Assembly: GCF_016808335.1 (NCBI RefSeq)
Contig: NC_053148.1
Coordinates: forward strand, 315,001-379,000
Direction: 5' to 3'
DNA from: Panicum virgatum
Taxonomy: Eukaryota; Streptophyta; Magnoliopsida; Poales; Poaceae
DNA: 64,000 nt
The position numbers and the translations under genes are program-made. The notes beneath the pieces were generated by a model. That model was not told the DNA's origin and did not search any database. It saw nothing but the letters and a program-made list of their open reading frames with translations. Below are positions 47,701 to 57,769 of this stretch, in pieces; within the stretch, counting starts at the first letter, position 1, and the number at the start of each line of letters is the position of its first letter.

Positions 47701-48430
47701 TGATGAACAACTAGCGTAGCTCACGACTTGTGGGTAAAGATGTGCAACCTCTGCAGAGTGTAAAACTGGTATACTAGCCATGCTCACGGTCATGAGCGGC
47801 CCAGATCCTCCTTTTGATTAGTGGGGTTATCTTCCTTTGGCGAGGCAGGTTTCCCCGGGTGGCTTGGTTTGGTTTGGTTCTCAGTAGTATCATAATTAAT
47901 TTTGATTAATTACTATGTAACTGGGTTTTATGGTAATTCATCAACTTGTAGTAATTAGCTTTAATAAATTTTTGCCAAGATTAAAAGCTAATGCAGTTGA
48001 GTCAGCCAACCTTAGAGCCTCATAGTTTGTGTTCTACTTGTTGAGTACAAGTTGTGTACTCACACTTGCCTTCTCTACTCTTTTTCCTCTTGCCTTTTGG
48101 GGATACTCTACTGCTGCTCAGTTCCTGCCGACGCGAGAGAGTTCACCCGGAGCTACCAAGAGTACGAGGACTTCTAGGCGTTCGTCTCCCAGTCGACGTC
48201 CCTGTGGTGCCCAGCTTCCGAGAGGCTTCGTTTATGTTTTACGCTTCCGCATACTCTGTATCAGACATTTTGTCATTAATGTAATAAATAACTTTCGTAC
48301 TCGCTTTATTATATCTTTTTACGTGATATGTGCTGTGATATACTGTTCATTCTGTTGTATATACGTGTGACTTGATCCTGGCACGTATATGATTGCTCGG
48401 TTTATGTCCTTTTATAAACCGGGTGTTACA
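44708..48430 (+). mobile_element. E6: solo LTR (3723 bp)
   Basis: Ends TGTAACACCC and GGGTGTTACA are perfect 10-bp inverted repeats, and the flanks ATGAT (44703-44707 and 48431-48435) are an exact duplication. No primer site, no second LTR and no internal genes are present. The internal plan is the same as in the E2, E3 and E4 LTRs: GC-rich leader with TTTAAAT (45518), donor-like CAG|GTGGGC (45757), AT-rich intron-like stretch, acceptor GTGAGTAG (47010), GAAG|GCAAGT at 47096, stem-loop (48042-48062), acceptor GCTCAG (about 48121) and AATAAA (48284). The reading frame across the exons is ambiguous. It is therefore an LTR of another related chromovirus family. Confidence 0.88.
48042..48062 (+). 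promoter_or_regulatory. Conserved LTR stem-loop (E6)
   Basis: TGAGTAC, 7-nt loop, GTACTCA. Same stem as in E3 and E4 with a longer loop, at the corresponding place in the LTR. Confidence 0.65.
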
Positions 48431-48435
48431 ATGAT

Positions 48436-48855
48436 GTGCTTGGCAAAGTTGTCGGGCCGGCCGGGCGGCCTAGGTGAGGCTGGCCGGCCTGCAGCCTCTG
48501 CACAGCACTAGTCCAGAACTTGTAACTTGAATAACTTTTGCGTCCGGACTCCAAATTGGGTGAACCAAATGTCCAATTCGATCATCTCGACGAGCTCTTC
48601 AACATGGTAATGTCAAATTTGGGATTTGACAATGTTTATAATGGTGTCATCTTATATCTATGTTTCACTATCCTTGTAGATGCTCCATTTAGTGTTGATT
48701 CTTGCATATTCTGGGCATAATCCTGCAAAACATCTCAAACCACCAAAACTCGTGGAACTCATTAGATAATTAATATTTTTGTTATGATATGACATGGAAT
48801 GTTGTCATTTTTGTTCACTTTGTGGTCAAATTTTATGCGATAATGACCATCAACA
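48436..48855 (-). repeat. E5 5' LTR, outer part
   Basis: Completes the LTR beyond E6 and ends GACCATCAACA (plus strand), followed by the GCCTT duplication (48856-48860). Confidence 0.9.
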
Positions 48856-48860
48856 GCCTT

Positions 48861-49857
48861 CACCAAGACGATCCGCAAGGCGCCCTTCCCCCAACATTTC
48901 TGGCCACCGGCGAACGTTGTGAAGTACACCGGGGAGACAAACCCCGGCGTATGGTTGGAAGATTACCGGCTCGCATGCCAAGCCGGGTGAGCGAATGATG
49001 ACCAGTTCGTCATCCAGTACCTTCCTATCTGCCTAGGAGAGAATGTCCGCGCCTGCTGGCTAGAGTTCTTGCCCGCCGACACCATCGGGAGCTGGGCGGA
49101 CCTCCAGACAGTTTTCGTAGGAAACTTCCAAGACACGTACGTTCGACCAGGCAACTCATGGGACCTTAAGAGTTGCAAGTAGGAGCCCGACAAGTCCCTG
49201 CGGGACTATATCCGGCGGTTCTCCAAGCGATGCAACTCGCTCCCCGACGTCGTCGACGCTGACGTCATCAACGTGTTCCTCTGCGGAACGAGCTGCAAGT
49301 CCTTGGTTCACAAGCTGGGGTGCCAGAAGCCGCGTACCACTCACGAGCTTCTGGACATTGCCACCAACCATGCCTCCAGAGAGGAGGCAGTTGGGGCCGT
49401 CTTCGTGCGGGAGCGGCCCGCGATAAAGGCAAAGCGAGACGTCCCCGATGGGTCCTCCGCGGGCCGTGAGGGGAGGAAGAACAAGAAGAATCGCCGGCCA
49501 TCTGCCGCCGGCGAAGTCGCGGCGGCCGAACACCAAGATAAGTGCCCCTCCCGCCCCTCCCCCCCCCCCCCAGGAACAGTCACTTCGACCAGCTCCTGGA
49601 GAAGCCGTGCACCAACCATGGCTATCTGGTAGGTCACAAATTGAAGGCTTGTGACGTGATGAAGCGTCTTCTCCGCAGGACCGCCAAGTCCGATGACGAC
49701 AACCGCGACAAGCAGCCAGCCGGCGACCATGACAAGGAGAAGCCGGTGGAGGGATCGTTCCCTAACATGGACCAGTGCCTCGTCATCATCAGCGGTCTGG
49801 AGGACGACTACTCCAAGCGCCAGCAGAAGGTATGACTTTGTGAGGTCTGCGCTGCCG
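48861..49857 (+). pseudogene. E1 gag, 3' part, broken
   Basis: Tat-type gag core: VVKYTGETNPGVWLEDYRLACQAG, split here as VKYTGETNPGV and WLEDYRLACQAG. It is followed by the FVGNFQDTYVRPGN, LRDYIRRFSKRCNSLPDV and LLDIATNHASREEAVGAVF blocks. Then comes a basic linker with a 13-C run (49559-49571) and a FDQLLEKPCTNHG segment. Stops: a TGA replacing an Arg-type codon near 48990 and TAG at 49180-49182. Ends at a TGA/TAG-rich junction before the protease. Confidence 0.75.
49559..49571 (+). repeat. Poly-C tract in E1 gag linker
   Basis: Thirteen consecutive C, a likely slippage site that shifts the gag frame. Confidence 0.9.
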
Positions 49858-51590
49858 CAAGTGCCGTCCCCGGGAAGCTGAAGTGGGCATCCACGCCCAT
49901 CATATTCGACCAGGACGACAACCCGATCAGCATCCCTCGACCAGGGAGCCACCCACTCGTCATCGACCCCGTCGTCAGCAACATGCGTCTGTCCAAGGTG
50001 TTGATGGACGGGGGCAACAACCTCAACATCCTGTACATCGACACTCTGGAGGCCATGGGGATCCCGCGAGCCTGCCTGCATGCCTCTCTCTACCCCTTCT
50101 AGGGCATCCTGCTGGGTATGAAGGCATACCCAGTCGGCAACCTCAACCTGCCGGTGACATTCGGCAGCAGGACCAACTACCGCACCGAGACACTCACGTT
50201 CGAGGTGGTAGATTGGAAGGGGCCATACCACGCCACCCTCGGGTGCCCCACGTACGCCAACTTCATGGTGGTGCCCAACTACACCTACCTCAAGCTCAAG
50301 TTGCCAAGTCCGAACAGAGTCATCACCATGAGTGGCTCCTTCAAGCAGGCCTACGCCAGCAGTCCAGAGCACTTCGACCTCGCCACCACGGCCGCGAACT
50401 CGGTGGAGCTCAGCCAGCTTCGCGCCACCACCGCCGAGTGTCGTCCTGACCCTGGCAAGCCGAGCCAGGCACCGACTTTCATCTCGATCGAGGAGACTAA
50501 GTCGGTCATGTTCGACGACGCCGACCTATCCAGGGCGGTGCGGGTCGGCTCCCAGCTGTCAGCCAAATAGGAACTCGCGCTCGTCGACTTCCTCCGCGCC
50601 AATAAGGATACTTTTGCCTAGAAGCCATCCGACATGCCGGGCATCCTCAGGGAGGTCGCCTAGCATGAGCTCCGCATTTTGCCGGGATCCAAGCCCGTCC
50701 AGCAACGACTACGCTGCTTCAACGATGAGAGGCGTAAGGCCATAGGAGAGGAAATAGCTAAACTGTTAGTTGCCGGCTTCATAAAAGAAGTCTACCACTC
50801 CGACTGGCTCTCTAACCCAGTCCTTGTAAAGAAGAAAACTGGTCAATGGAGGATGTGTGTTGATTACACCAGCCTGAACAAGGCGTGCCCCAAAGACCCT
50901 TTTCCTTTGCCTAGAATAGATCAGATAATCGATTCCACTTCCGGGTGCGAGATCTTATCTTTTCTAGACGCTTACTCGGGCTATCACCAGATAGCGATGA
51001 AGGAATCCGACCAGCTCGCGACATCCTTCACCACCCCATTCGGCTCGTACTTCTACGTCTCTATGCCATTCGGGCTTAAGAACGCGGGCGCAACATACCA
51101 GCGAAGCATGCAAGCCTGCTTCTCTGACCAGATTAATCCGCCGACCGACCCCAACCGAGAGGATCCACCTCGAGCAAAGGTTGCGGTCTACGTCGACGAT
51201 ATCGTCATCAAGACGCCGCGCGCAGATGACTTAGTTGCTACCTTGAGCACCACGTTCGCAAACCTCAAGAGGAGAAGTGCACGTTTAGGGTCCCAAGGGC
51301 AAACTCCTCGGGTACATGGTGTCAGAGCGTGGCATCGAAGCCAACCGTCACAAAATCGCGGCCATAGCCAACATGGGCCCCATCCGTGGCGTCAAGGGTG
51401 TTTAGAGGTTAACTGGATGTCTAGCAGCACTAAATCGGTTCATTGCCCGACTGGGCGAACGAGGCTTGCCGCTGTACAAACTTCTCAAGAAATTCGACAC
51501 TTTCGTCTGGACAGAGAAGTACAGGCGACCCTCGACCTCCTCAAGACCCTCCTATACTCTGCTCTAGTGCTCGTCGCACCGGACCCATGC
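49858..51590 (+). pseudogene. E1 protease and reverse transcriptase, broken
   Basis: Protease: FDQDDNPISIPRPGSHP, then VLMDGGNNLNILY, a DGG-type active site usual in Tat. Reverse transcriptase: GQWRMCVDYTSLNKACPKDPFPLPRIDQI..., FLDAYSGYHQIAMKESDQ and the catalytic YVDDIVIKT (near 51190). Stops in the homologous frame are TAG at 50100, 50568, 50619, 50661 and 51403. A frameshift near 51270 precedes the GKLLGYMVSERGIEANRHKI block. Confidence 0.85.
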
Positions 51591-52349
51591 GAACCCCTTT
51601 TGCTTTACCTGGCGGCCACCAACCATGTGGTCAGCGCAGCTTTGGTGGTACAAAGGGAGGAGCCGGGACACGCCCTTAAAGTCCAACGACCCGTGTAGTT
51701 TGTCAGTGAGGTATTGACTGACACCAAGTCGCGATACCCGCAAACACAAAAACTCCTTTACGTCGTCGTCATGGCAACCAAGAAGTTGCAACACTACTTC
51801 ACCGAGCATAAGGTGCCGGTCGTCACCTCATTCCCACTCGGCGAGGTGGTCCGCAACCGCGACGCCGTGGGGCGGATCTCCAAGTGGGCGGTCGAGCTGA
51901 TGGGCTACGGCATCAAGTTCGTGCCACGCACGGCGATAAAGTCTCAGGCTCTGGCCGACTTCATTGCCGAGTGGACGGAAGTCCAAGGCCCGACCCCAGA
52001 AATCTCCCATGAGTACTGGACCCTCTACTTTGGTGGGTCGGTCATGGAACCAGGCGCAGGGGCCGGAGTCATCTTGATCACCCCGGAGGGAGGCAAGTTC
52101 CGATACGTAGTCCGCCTCCATTTCCCCGCGTCCAACAACATCGCCGAATACGAGGCACTGATCAGTGGCCTTCGTATAGCCATTGACATTGGGGCAACTC
52201 GCCTCTACGCCTACGGCGACTCAAAGCTAGTAGTCGACCGGGTCATGAAGAACTCTAACTATGAGAGTCCCCTCATGGACGCGTACTGCCAGGAAGTTAG
52301 TAAGCTGGAAGGGAAGTTCCGGGGCCTAGAGCTCCACCACATCCCGTGA
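51591..52349 (+). pseudogene. E1 RNase H plus second (archaeal-type) RNase H
   Basis: The first part is a worn polymerase-linked RNase H (LLLYLAATNHVVSAALVVQRE). The second (from 52014) is the extra RNase H of Tat elements: YWTLYFGGSVMEPGAGAGVI, then NNIAEYEALISGL and YGDSKLVVDRV. The first catalytic aspartate position reads Gly (YFGGS where YFDGS is expected). Stops are TAG 51696 and TGA 52347, the latter where Arg is expected. Confidence 0.8.
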
Positions 52350-52604
52350 AAACAAAACCCCGAAGCGGACACCCTTGCAAAGATGGCCACCGAATGCAAT
52401 TCGGTGCCCAGCGGTGTTTTCGTCAACGACTTGAAAACGCCATCAGCGCGAGAGAAGCCGTCGGTCCCGGACAAGGCCCAAGCAGAGGAAACAGAGCGTG
52501 CGGAAAAAGCAGAGCACGCTCCCACCGACCCAGCCCCCAACCAAACACCCGGGGGCCCACAATGCCTGGCCCCGGTCAGCCCGACCAAGGCCAAGTAGAC
52601 AACA

Positions 52605-53849
52605 CGGACTGGAGAGCTGACCTACTGGCTTACCTCCTCCATGAAGTCCTACCTGAGGAACGAAACGCAGCTCGCCGGGTCACCCGACGAGCCAAAACAT
52701 ACACCGTGATCGACGGCGAACTCTACAAACGCAGTCCCTCAGAAATTGGCATTCTCATGAAATGCATCCCCATTGCCCAGGGCAAGGAACTTCTTCTTGA
52801 GATATACGCCGGGATCTGTGGACACCATGCTACACCACGCTCCCTGGTCGGCAAAGCCTTCCGACAAGGCTTCTATTGGCCAATGGCCCTGAGCAACGTG
52901 GAGGAAATTGTCCGCGCATGCAAGGGCTGCCAGTTCTATGCAAAACAAACCCACCTGCTAGCCCAAGCCCTTCAGATCATTCCCATAACATGGTCATTTG
53001 CCGTATGGGGCCTAGACATGGTCAGACCACTGCGAAAGGCACCAGGAGGTTTTACCCACCTACTTGTCGCAATCGACAAGTTCACCAAATGGATAGAGGC
53101 AAAACAGAACTACGATCGACTCCAAGGAGGCCGTCAAGTTCTTCCTGGACATCGTCTACAGGTTCGGCGTACCCAACTCCATCATCACCGACAATGGAAC
53201 CAACTTCACAGGCCACTTCTTCCAAGATTTCGCGGAAGGATACGGGATCCGAATCGATTGGGCATCGGTCGGATACCCATGCACAAACGGGCAAGTAGAG
53301 AGAGCCAACGGCTTAATCCTCCAAGGACTCAAACCGAGAATTTTTGACATGCTCAAAAAATTTGCGAGCCGCTAGTTGGACGAACTGCCGGCAGTGCTCT
53401 AGAGCTCGCGAACCACGCTCAACTGTTCGACAGGGTTGACCCCCTTCTTCTTGACATATGGTTCCGAGGCCGTGCTCCCTTCCGACCTGGACTACGGCGC
53501 GCCGAGAGTCAAAGCGTTTGACTCAGAAACGGCAGCTGAAGCCCAAAGGGACGCCATGGAACTTCTAGAGGAAGCCCGGTTGCCAGCATTGAATAGATCG
53601 GCCCGTTACCAACAAACTTTGCACAGGTACCACGAGAGGAGGATACGGGAAAGGACACTGCAGGTTGGAGATATGGTCTTGCGATGAGTCATGTCGATGA
53701 AGGACAAGCACAAGCTCTCGCCGCCATGGGAAGGACCCTACAGCATCGCAGAGATCATATGCCTAGGCACCTACAGGCTAAAAGACTCTGACGGTAACAC
53801 TTTGACCAACACTTGGAATATAGAGCAGTTACGCCGTTTCTTTCCGTAA
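52605..53849 (+). pseudogene. E1 integrase, broken
   Basis: Zinc finger GICGHHATPRSL...CKGCQFYAKQ, core motifs GLDMV, ITDNGTNF and CTNGQVERANGL. The TPFFLTYGSEAVLPSDLDYG block and a C-terminal WEGPYSIAEI region follow, ending at TAA 53847. A frameshift occurs near 53095 (KWIEAKQ), and there are stops TAG 53373, TAG 53400 and TGA 53685. Confidence 0.85.
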
Positions 53850-53865
53850 GAGCACAACGGCTCAC

Positions 53866-54200
53866 TTTAGCGCCCCGACCCAGCCACTCCCGGCTCGGAG
53901 CGTTGGGGGCTCAACACATGTCGATTTTTTCTCTCCGCACACCACACAGGCCTCTTCCGGCGCCCCGACCCGGTCACTCCCGGCTCGGAAGTGCTCGGGG
54001 GCCCGGCACCTGCATTCTACCTTTTTTCGCAACACACACACCTTCTGGTTTCCAGCACCCCGACCCAACTGCACTTGGCTCAGAGCGCTCGGGGGGCCAG
54101 ACCATGGTCTTCAACCATCCTACTTTTTCATTGTTTTTCACCTCTATAGCCCCTCGACCTGAGCACTCTCAGGCCAAGGCGCTCGGGGGCCTCACTGGGA
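53866..54200 (+). repeat. Tandem array of about 95-bp units after E1 pol
   Basis: Four diverged copies (near 53869, 53962, 54056 and 54149) of a unit that begins GC(C/A)CC(C/T)CGACC and ends in a (T/C)GGGGG(G) C block (GCTCGGGGGCC). The spacing is 93-94 bp. It lies just behind the integrase stop. Confidence 0.75.
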
Positions 54201-54729
54201 CGGACTGTGCAGCGCACGTGCACCGTCTCCTCTTGTCACACGACGCATGCCTTTTTCTACTGCTTCGCGTTTTCCATCCCACTCAAACGTTTTTTTCCGA
54301 ACTACCCGATCGATCGAATCCGTGTAACGGTCTACGGTGACTAGCAACTAACGCCTCTGGGCTAGCTCCCGGCTACACGTCGCAGCCTACGATCAGCACG
54401 CTGTTTCGAAAGAAAGGAATTCATAGGGCAAAAAGCGTTCACAACCAAGTCGAAAAGCGAACGGTGGAACTCGTTTGGAAAAACAAAATCACGCAAGATA
54501 GAAAACTAAGATCAGATAAAACCGAACGACGACAAAAAACGGGGCAAGAGCAGAAAAAGTGAATGAAACATTAACATAAACAGGGCGCCGTGCACATAGC
54601 GAGCACCCCGATTGTCCACCCAAGCCGCAGGAACGGCTTGGGGCCCAGCATTTACAACACTAATACTTAAACAAAATAAAAAAGACGGCCATCGATGGGC
54701 CTGTGCTCTGCCTCCACTCCGCCGGGCCG
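54201..54729. other. E1 spacer, nothing recognised
   Basis: AT-richer non-coding sequence between the tandem array and the end of antisense ORF 1. For an antisense transcript it would be the 3' untranslated part. No clear signal seen. Confidence 0.4.
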
Positions 54730-55840
54730 CTATGGCCAATCCAGACCCGGGTCTGCCCCATGCTGCAGGAGGTCATCGATGTCCATCTCCGCCGCGACAA
54801 CTCTCCTGAACCTGGCGAAGTTCAGCATGGTCGCCCGACGAACCGCCTCACTAGAGGTTACCGGGAAGCCGGGGTCGATACCTCCGAGATGCATCCCGGT
54901 GTGAAACTGGACGGACGCCAACGCGGCGGAGGCACCGCGACGAATCCCCAGCCTCACCGCCGAACAAATGATGTCGGGGAGGACGTGGAGCTGGTCAACC
55001 CGCATAGGCGCCCGTGGCTCCACCATGTGGAAAACGGCGAGCGTGCTATCCTCTAGGGCCTCGCGCTGGTCCTCCACCTCACCGAGGCGGCGCTGCAAGT
55101 CCGTCACCTCACGGCAAATGGTGTCCAACTCCTCCTCCAGCACTACGAATAAAGATTGTGAAATACAGGAAAGACAGGAGATTGGAAACACGACCAAGAA
55201 AAGAACTCACCGAAGGCGCGGGCCTGGGCATCCGGGGCAGCATCCCTCGCAATGCGCGCCTCCTCCTCGACGGCGCCGCGGGCCACCTTGACCACCCGCA
55301 GGCTCTCCCGCAGATGATCGATCTCGACCGAGGCGGCCGAGAAGCGGCCGCGCGCCAAGTCGCACTCCCGCTGCAGAACCAGTTTGTCCGGATGGACCTC
55401 CGGAGAGCCAGACACCGAGGACGTGGCAGACGCCGCGGGCGAACCCGGCGCAACAGCAACTGCGATAGGCGGCGCCGCGACGAATGGCACCGGATGCGCG
55501 ACGGAAGACGAAGCAGAGCCGCCGGCAGCAGCGGCGGACGCCCCGGCACCGTCCTGCGCCGGGGGCTCGCCGGATGACGAAGAAGAGCCAGGAGCGCCAG
55601 CAGCACCCGACGGTCCAATGCCACCTTGTCCCGCAATCCACGCGCTGGGACCCGACGACGCCACCCTACCACGACCGTCACACGGGAATCATCAAGATCA
55701 CGGCAAGATCGAATGTGGACGCAGATGAAGGAAAGCGGCGTCAAAGAATACCTCCCCCAGAAGAGCTCGCGGCATACCTGCAGTAAACCGTGCGGCGAAG
55801 CACTGGACTCCTCGTCGCGAGGGCGCTTGCCATTGGCCAT
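54730..55840 (-). CDS. E1 antisense ORF 1, probably spliced
   Basis: Minus strand. Exon A 55840-55778 reads MANGKRPRDEESSASPHGLL and ends CAG|GTATGC. Exon B (about 55665-55211) is Ala/Ser/Pro-rich, then coiled-coil-like. Exon C (55142-54730) starts VLEEELDTICREVTDLQ and ends GADPGLDWP, stop. The intron between B and C, 55210-55143, is 68 bp with GTGAGT and TTCGTAG, and it joins the frames exactly. The junction A-B at a GGTAG acceptor is out of frame by one base, so it is uncertain. Antisense ORFs between pol and 3' LTR are known from Tat elements such as Grande. The function is unknown. Confidence 0.6.
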
Positions 55841-55905
55841 CGGAAAAGCACGACAGCAAGGAAGGCGATTAGCAATTTCCTCTTCTCTTTCCCCTCTCGC
55901 GCCTA

Positions 55906-55908
<3 letters not shown>

Positions 55909-55939
<31 letters not shown>
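55909..55939. repeat. (CT)n microsatellite in the antisense leader
   Basis: About 15 CT units. On the minus strand it is (GA)n, between the TATA-like box and the ATG of antisense ORF 1. Confidence 0.9.
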
Positions 55940-55941
<2 letters not shown>

Positions 55942-55997
55942 TCTACAATCTGGCAGGCAGTGGCGTCGACGAAGATGAGGTGGTAATAAGGAGGGGG

Positions 55998-56004
55998 TTA
56001 AATA
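55998..56004 (-). promoter_or_regulatory. Possible TATA box for antisense ORF 1
   Basis: On the minus strand TATTTAA, about 160 nt upstream of the ATG (55840), leaving room for a leader that includes the GA repeat. Confidence 0.45.
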
Positions 56005-56964
56005 GACGCGCATCATCACTCCACGGCGGTTCCCGAACGAAGCGACACCTCGAGACATGAGCCGGGACACGCGGACCTTTCTACGGCAACAGGCGCGACG
56101 CTTCGGCTTACGGGTGCGTTCTTCACAATTTCAATTAAATCTATCGCCATGTATTCTTTTCCAATTGCAGAGAAGGCGATGAACCGTTTCGATGCCTCAA
56201 ACAAATCTTAACTGCACGATTCGATTTCAAGGTTCGAAGGCTAGTCCGCTAGGGGCTCCGCACCGCCTTGACTAAAAGAGCCAGGGAAGAAAAACCGAGA
56301 CGAGCACTAAGCGGCCTAAGCCCGACCTGCCCCGGTAGCAAATGGGTCGTCTCAAATTTTCTTGTCCGATCCGGCCTCTAGCGTCCCATGGAATCCCCTC
56401 TAGCGGGAGGCCCCCGAGGGCCCCCCGAGCCGGCGGACGGCTCGGGCATCTGACTGGGATGCGGGCCGTTGAGCAGTGAAGTGCTCCCAATGGGGCTCCG
56501 TCGACCCTGTCATCCGCAACGGGGTCAGACTTCAATTGGATTGCCCTTAAATGGGCATACCCATTATTGAGCTCACCGAACCCGCCATTCGGGGGCCATC
56601 TAGGTCAAGTGGTAGGGTTTACCTCCTCCGATCACTATTGATCACAGTGGAGTTCAGTAACCGTTGAGGCACGAAAATGAAAGAAAAATGCGGTAAAATA
56701 AATGAATGAAATGAAAATGCCTCCGGGTAACTTTATTTCATTCCTCGTCTTCTCAAGACAATCGGCCAAAGGCTATTACAACAAACAAAAGCTAGCTGCC
56801 CCCAACTCCGGAGAGCAATTGGTACAATGGATCAAATCCATTTACCCCCACAAAGGGAGCAACAAAAGAGGGCTAAGGCAGCGGCTGCTACGCGTCAAGG
56901 CGGAGGACATGCCCAAAGAACGTCGCAAGACTTCTTGTAGCACCTCGCAAGCCTTCTCCTAGCA
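56005..56964. other. E1 spacer between the antisense ORFs
   Basis: No ORF that I trust. Contains a GC-rich palindromic area near 56400-56450 (GGGCCCCCCGAGCCGGC-like) and otherwise mixed sequence. Confidence 0.4.
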
Positions 56965-57721
56965 TCAGCCGTGCCGAGAGACCCCTGGCGGAGGTAGAGG
57001 CAGACGACGTTGGGGAAGAGTCTTCGGAGCTGATGTTAGCCCGAACTCCTCGCCGTAGCCGCTTCTGGGTATCTTTCTCAGGCACTGGAAGACGGGCCAT
57101 GATCTCCTTGACCCAGCCGCCTCGCCTTCCAGTCGCCACTCAGAAAACCGCCTGCCTCCGAACGGAGACGTGGAGACCCGTCCTGGATGCAAGACCACCC
57201 TGCCAACAGAGAGAGGAATCCATGACCATCCCCCGCTGCCACGAAGCGTAGTACTAAGATGTGCCGCCTTCCAGATGGAGCTAGAAGATGAGGCAGCGGG
57301 TCCGCAGCTCCGCGCCAACGGCACATGATGCACCCACCCGAAGTCTCGGGGGAGCGGCACCAGCAAGTGGGACGGGTAAGGGCAACCCCTGTGGTGAGAT
57401 AGGTCCACCACCACCAGGTCACCAGGCCGACGCTGAGGAGAGTTCAAGGAGGCCACCAGCGAGGCTGGGAGCCCCCCACGCCGGTTGGCGAGGGAGCTGG
57501 CAGGCCAGTGGCCTGGCCTGCCGAACTCCGGCAGGAAGCCCTCGAACTCCTCGGCGCCGGTCCGCGGTAGGCGGGATGAACACGTTGATGTGTTCATGCC
57601 TGAGGAAAATCCTCTGCCGCTCGCAAGCATTTTTCTAGCACCAGAGACATAGGACATGCCCGTTCTCATCTGGAGGACAGGCGTGGGGTGTGAGGAAGAG
57701 AACTACCAGGAAGATCTCCAT
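56965..57721 (-). pseudogene. E1 antisense ORF 2, degenerate
   Basis: Minus strand. ATG at 57721 gives MEIFLVVLFLTPHACPPDEN, which closes after about 28 codons. Another frame stays open for 234 codons (57669-56965) and is rich in Arg, Gly, Ser and Pro (EEFEGFLPEFGRPGHWPASS, VPLPRDFGWVHHVPLARSCG). A GTGCTAG...CCTCAG intron could connect frames near 57600. It lies 40 nt behind a perfect TATA box. No known domain recognised. Confidence 0.45.
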
Positions 57722-57761
57722 GATCCGTTTCTTGTATGGAACCAAGCATCCACAACACCCC

Positions 57762-57769
57762 TATTTATA
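57762..57769 (-). promoter_or_regulatory. TATA box for antisense ORF 2
   Basis: On the minus strand CTATAAATAG, about 40 nt before the ATG at 57721, a typical plant core-promoter spacing. Confidence 0.6.

Larger units (their letters stand above)
36520..48855 (-). mobile_element. E5: Athila-type Ty3/gypsy retrotransposon, minus strand
   Basis: Bounded by TGTTGGTATTTG (plus strand) and ...ATCAACA, with exact duplications GCCTT (36515-36519 and 48856-48860). About 8.6 kb without its guest E6. Read on the minus strand: 5' LTR (43437-48855, split by E6), TGGCGCCGTTGCC primer site, gag, protease, reverse transcriptase, RNase H, integrase, a 1.5-kb non-coding stretch, and a 3' LTR with a large deletion. 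Reverse-transcriptase wording such as FLDGYSGYHQIPIHPDDQ is characteristic of Athila. No envelope-like ORF is left. Coding parts carry several stops. Confidence 0.93.

Noticed and set aside
49341..50372. 343-codon minus-strand frame opposite E1 gag/protease
   Set aside because: The plus strand has clear Tat gag and protease motifs. The antisense frame is a shadow.
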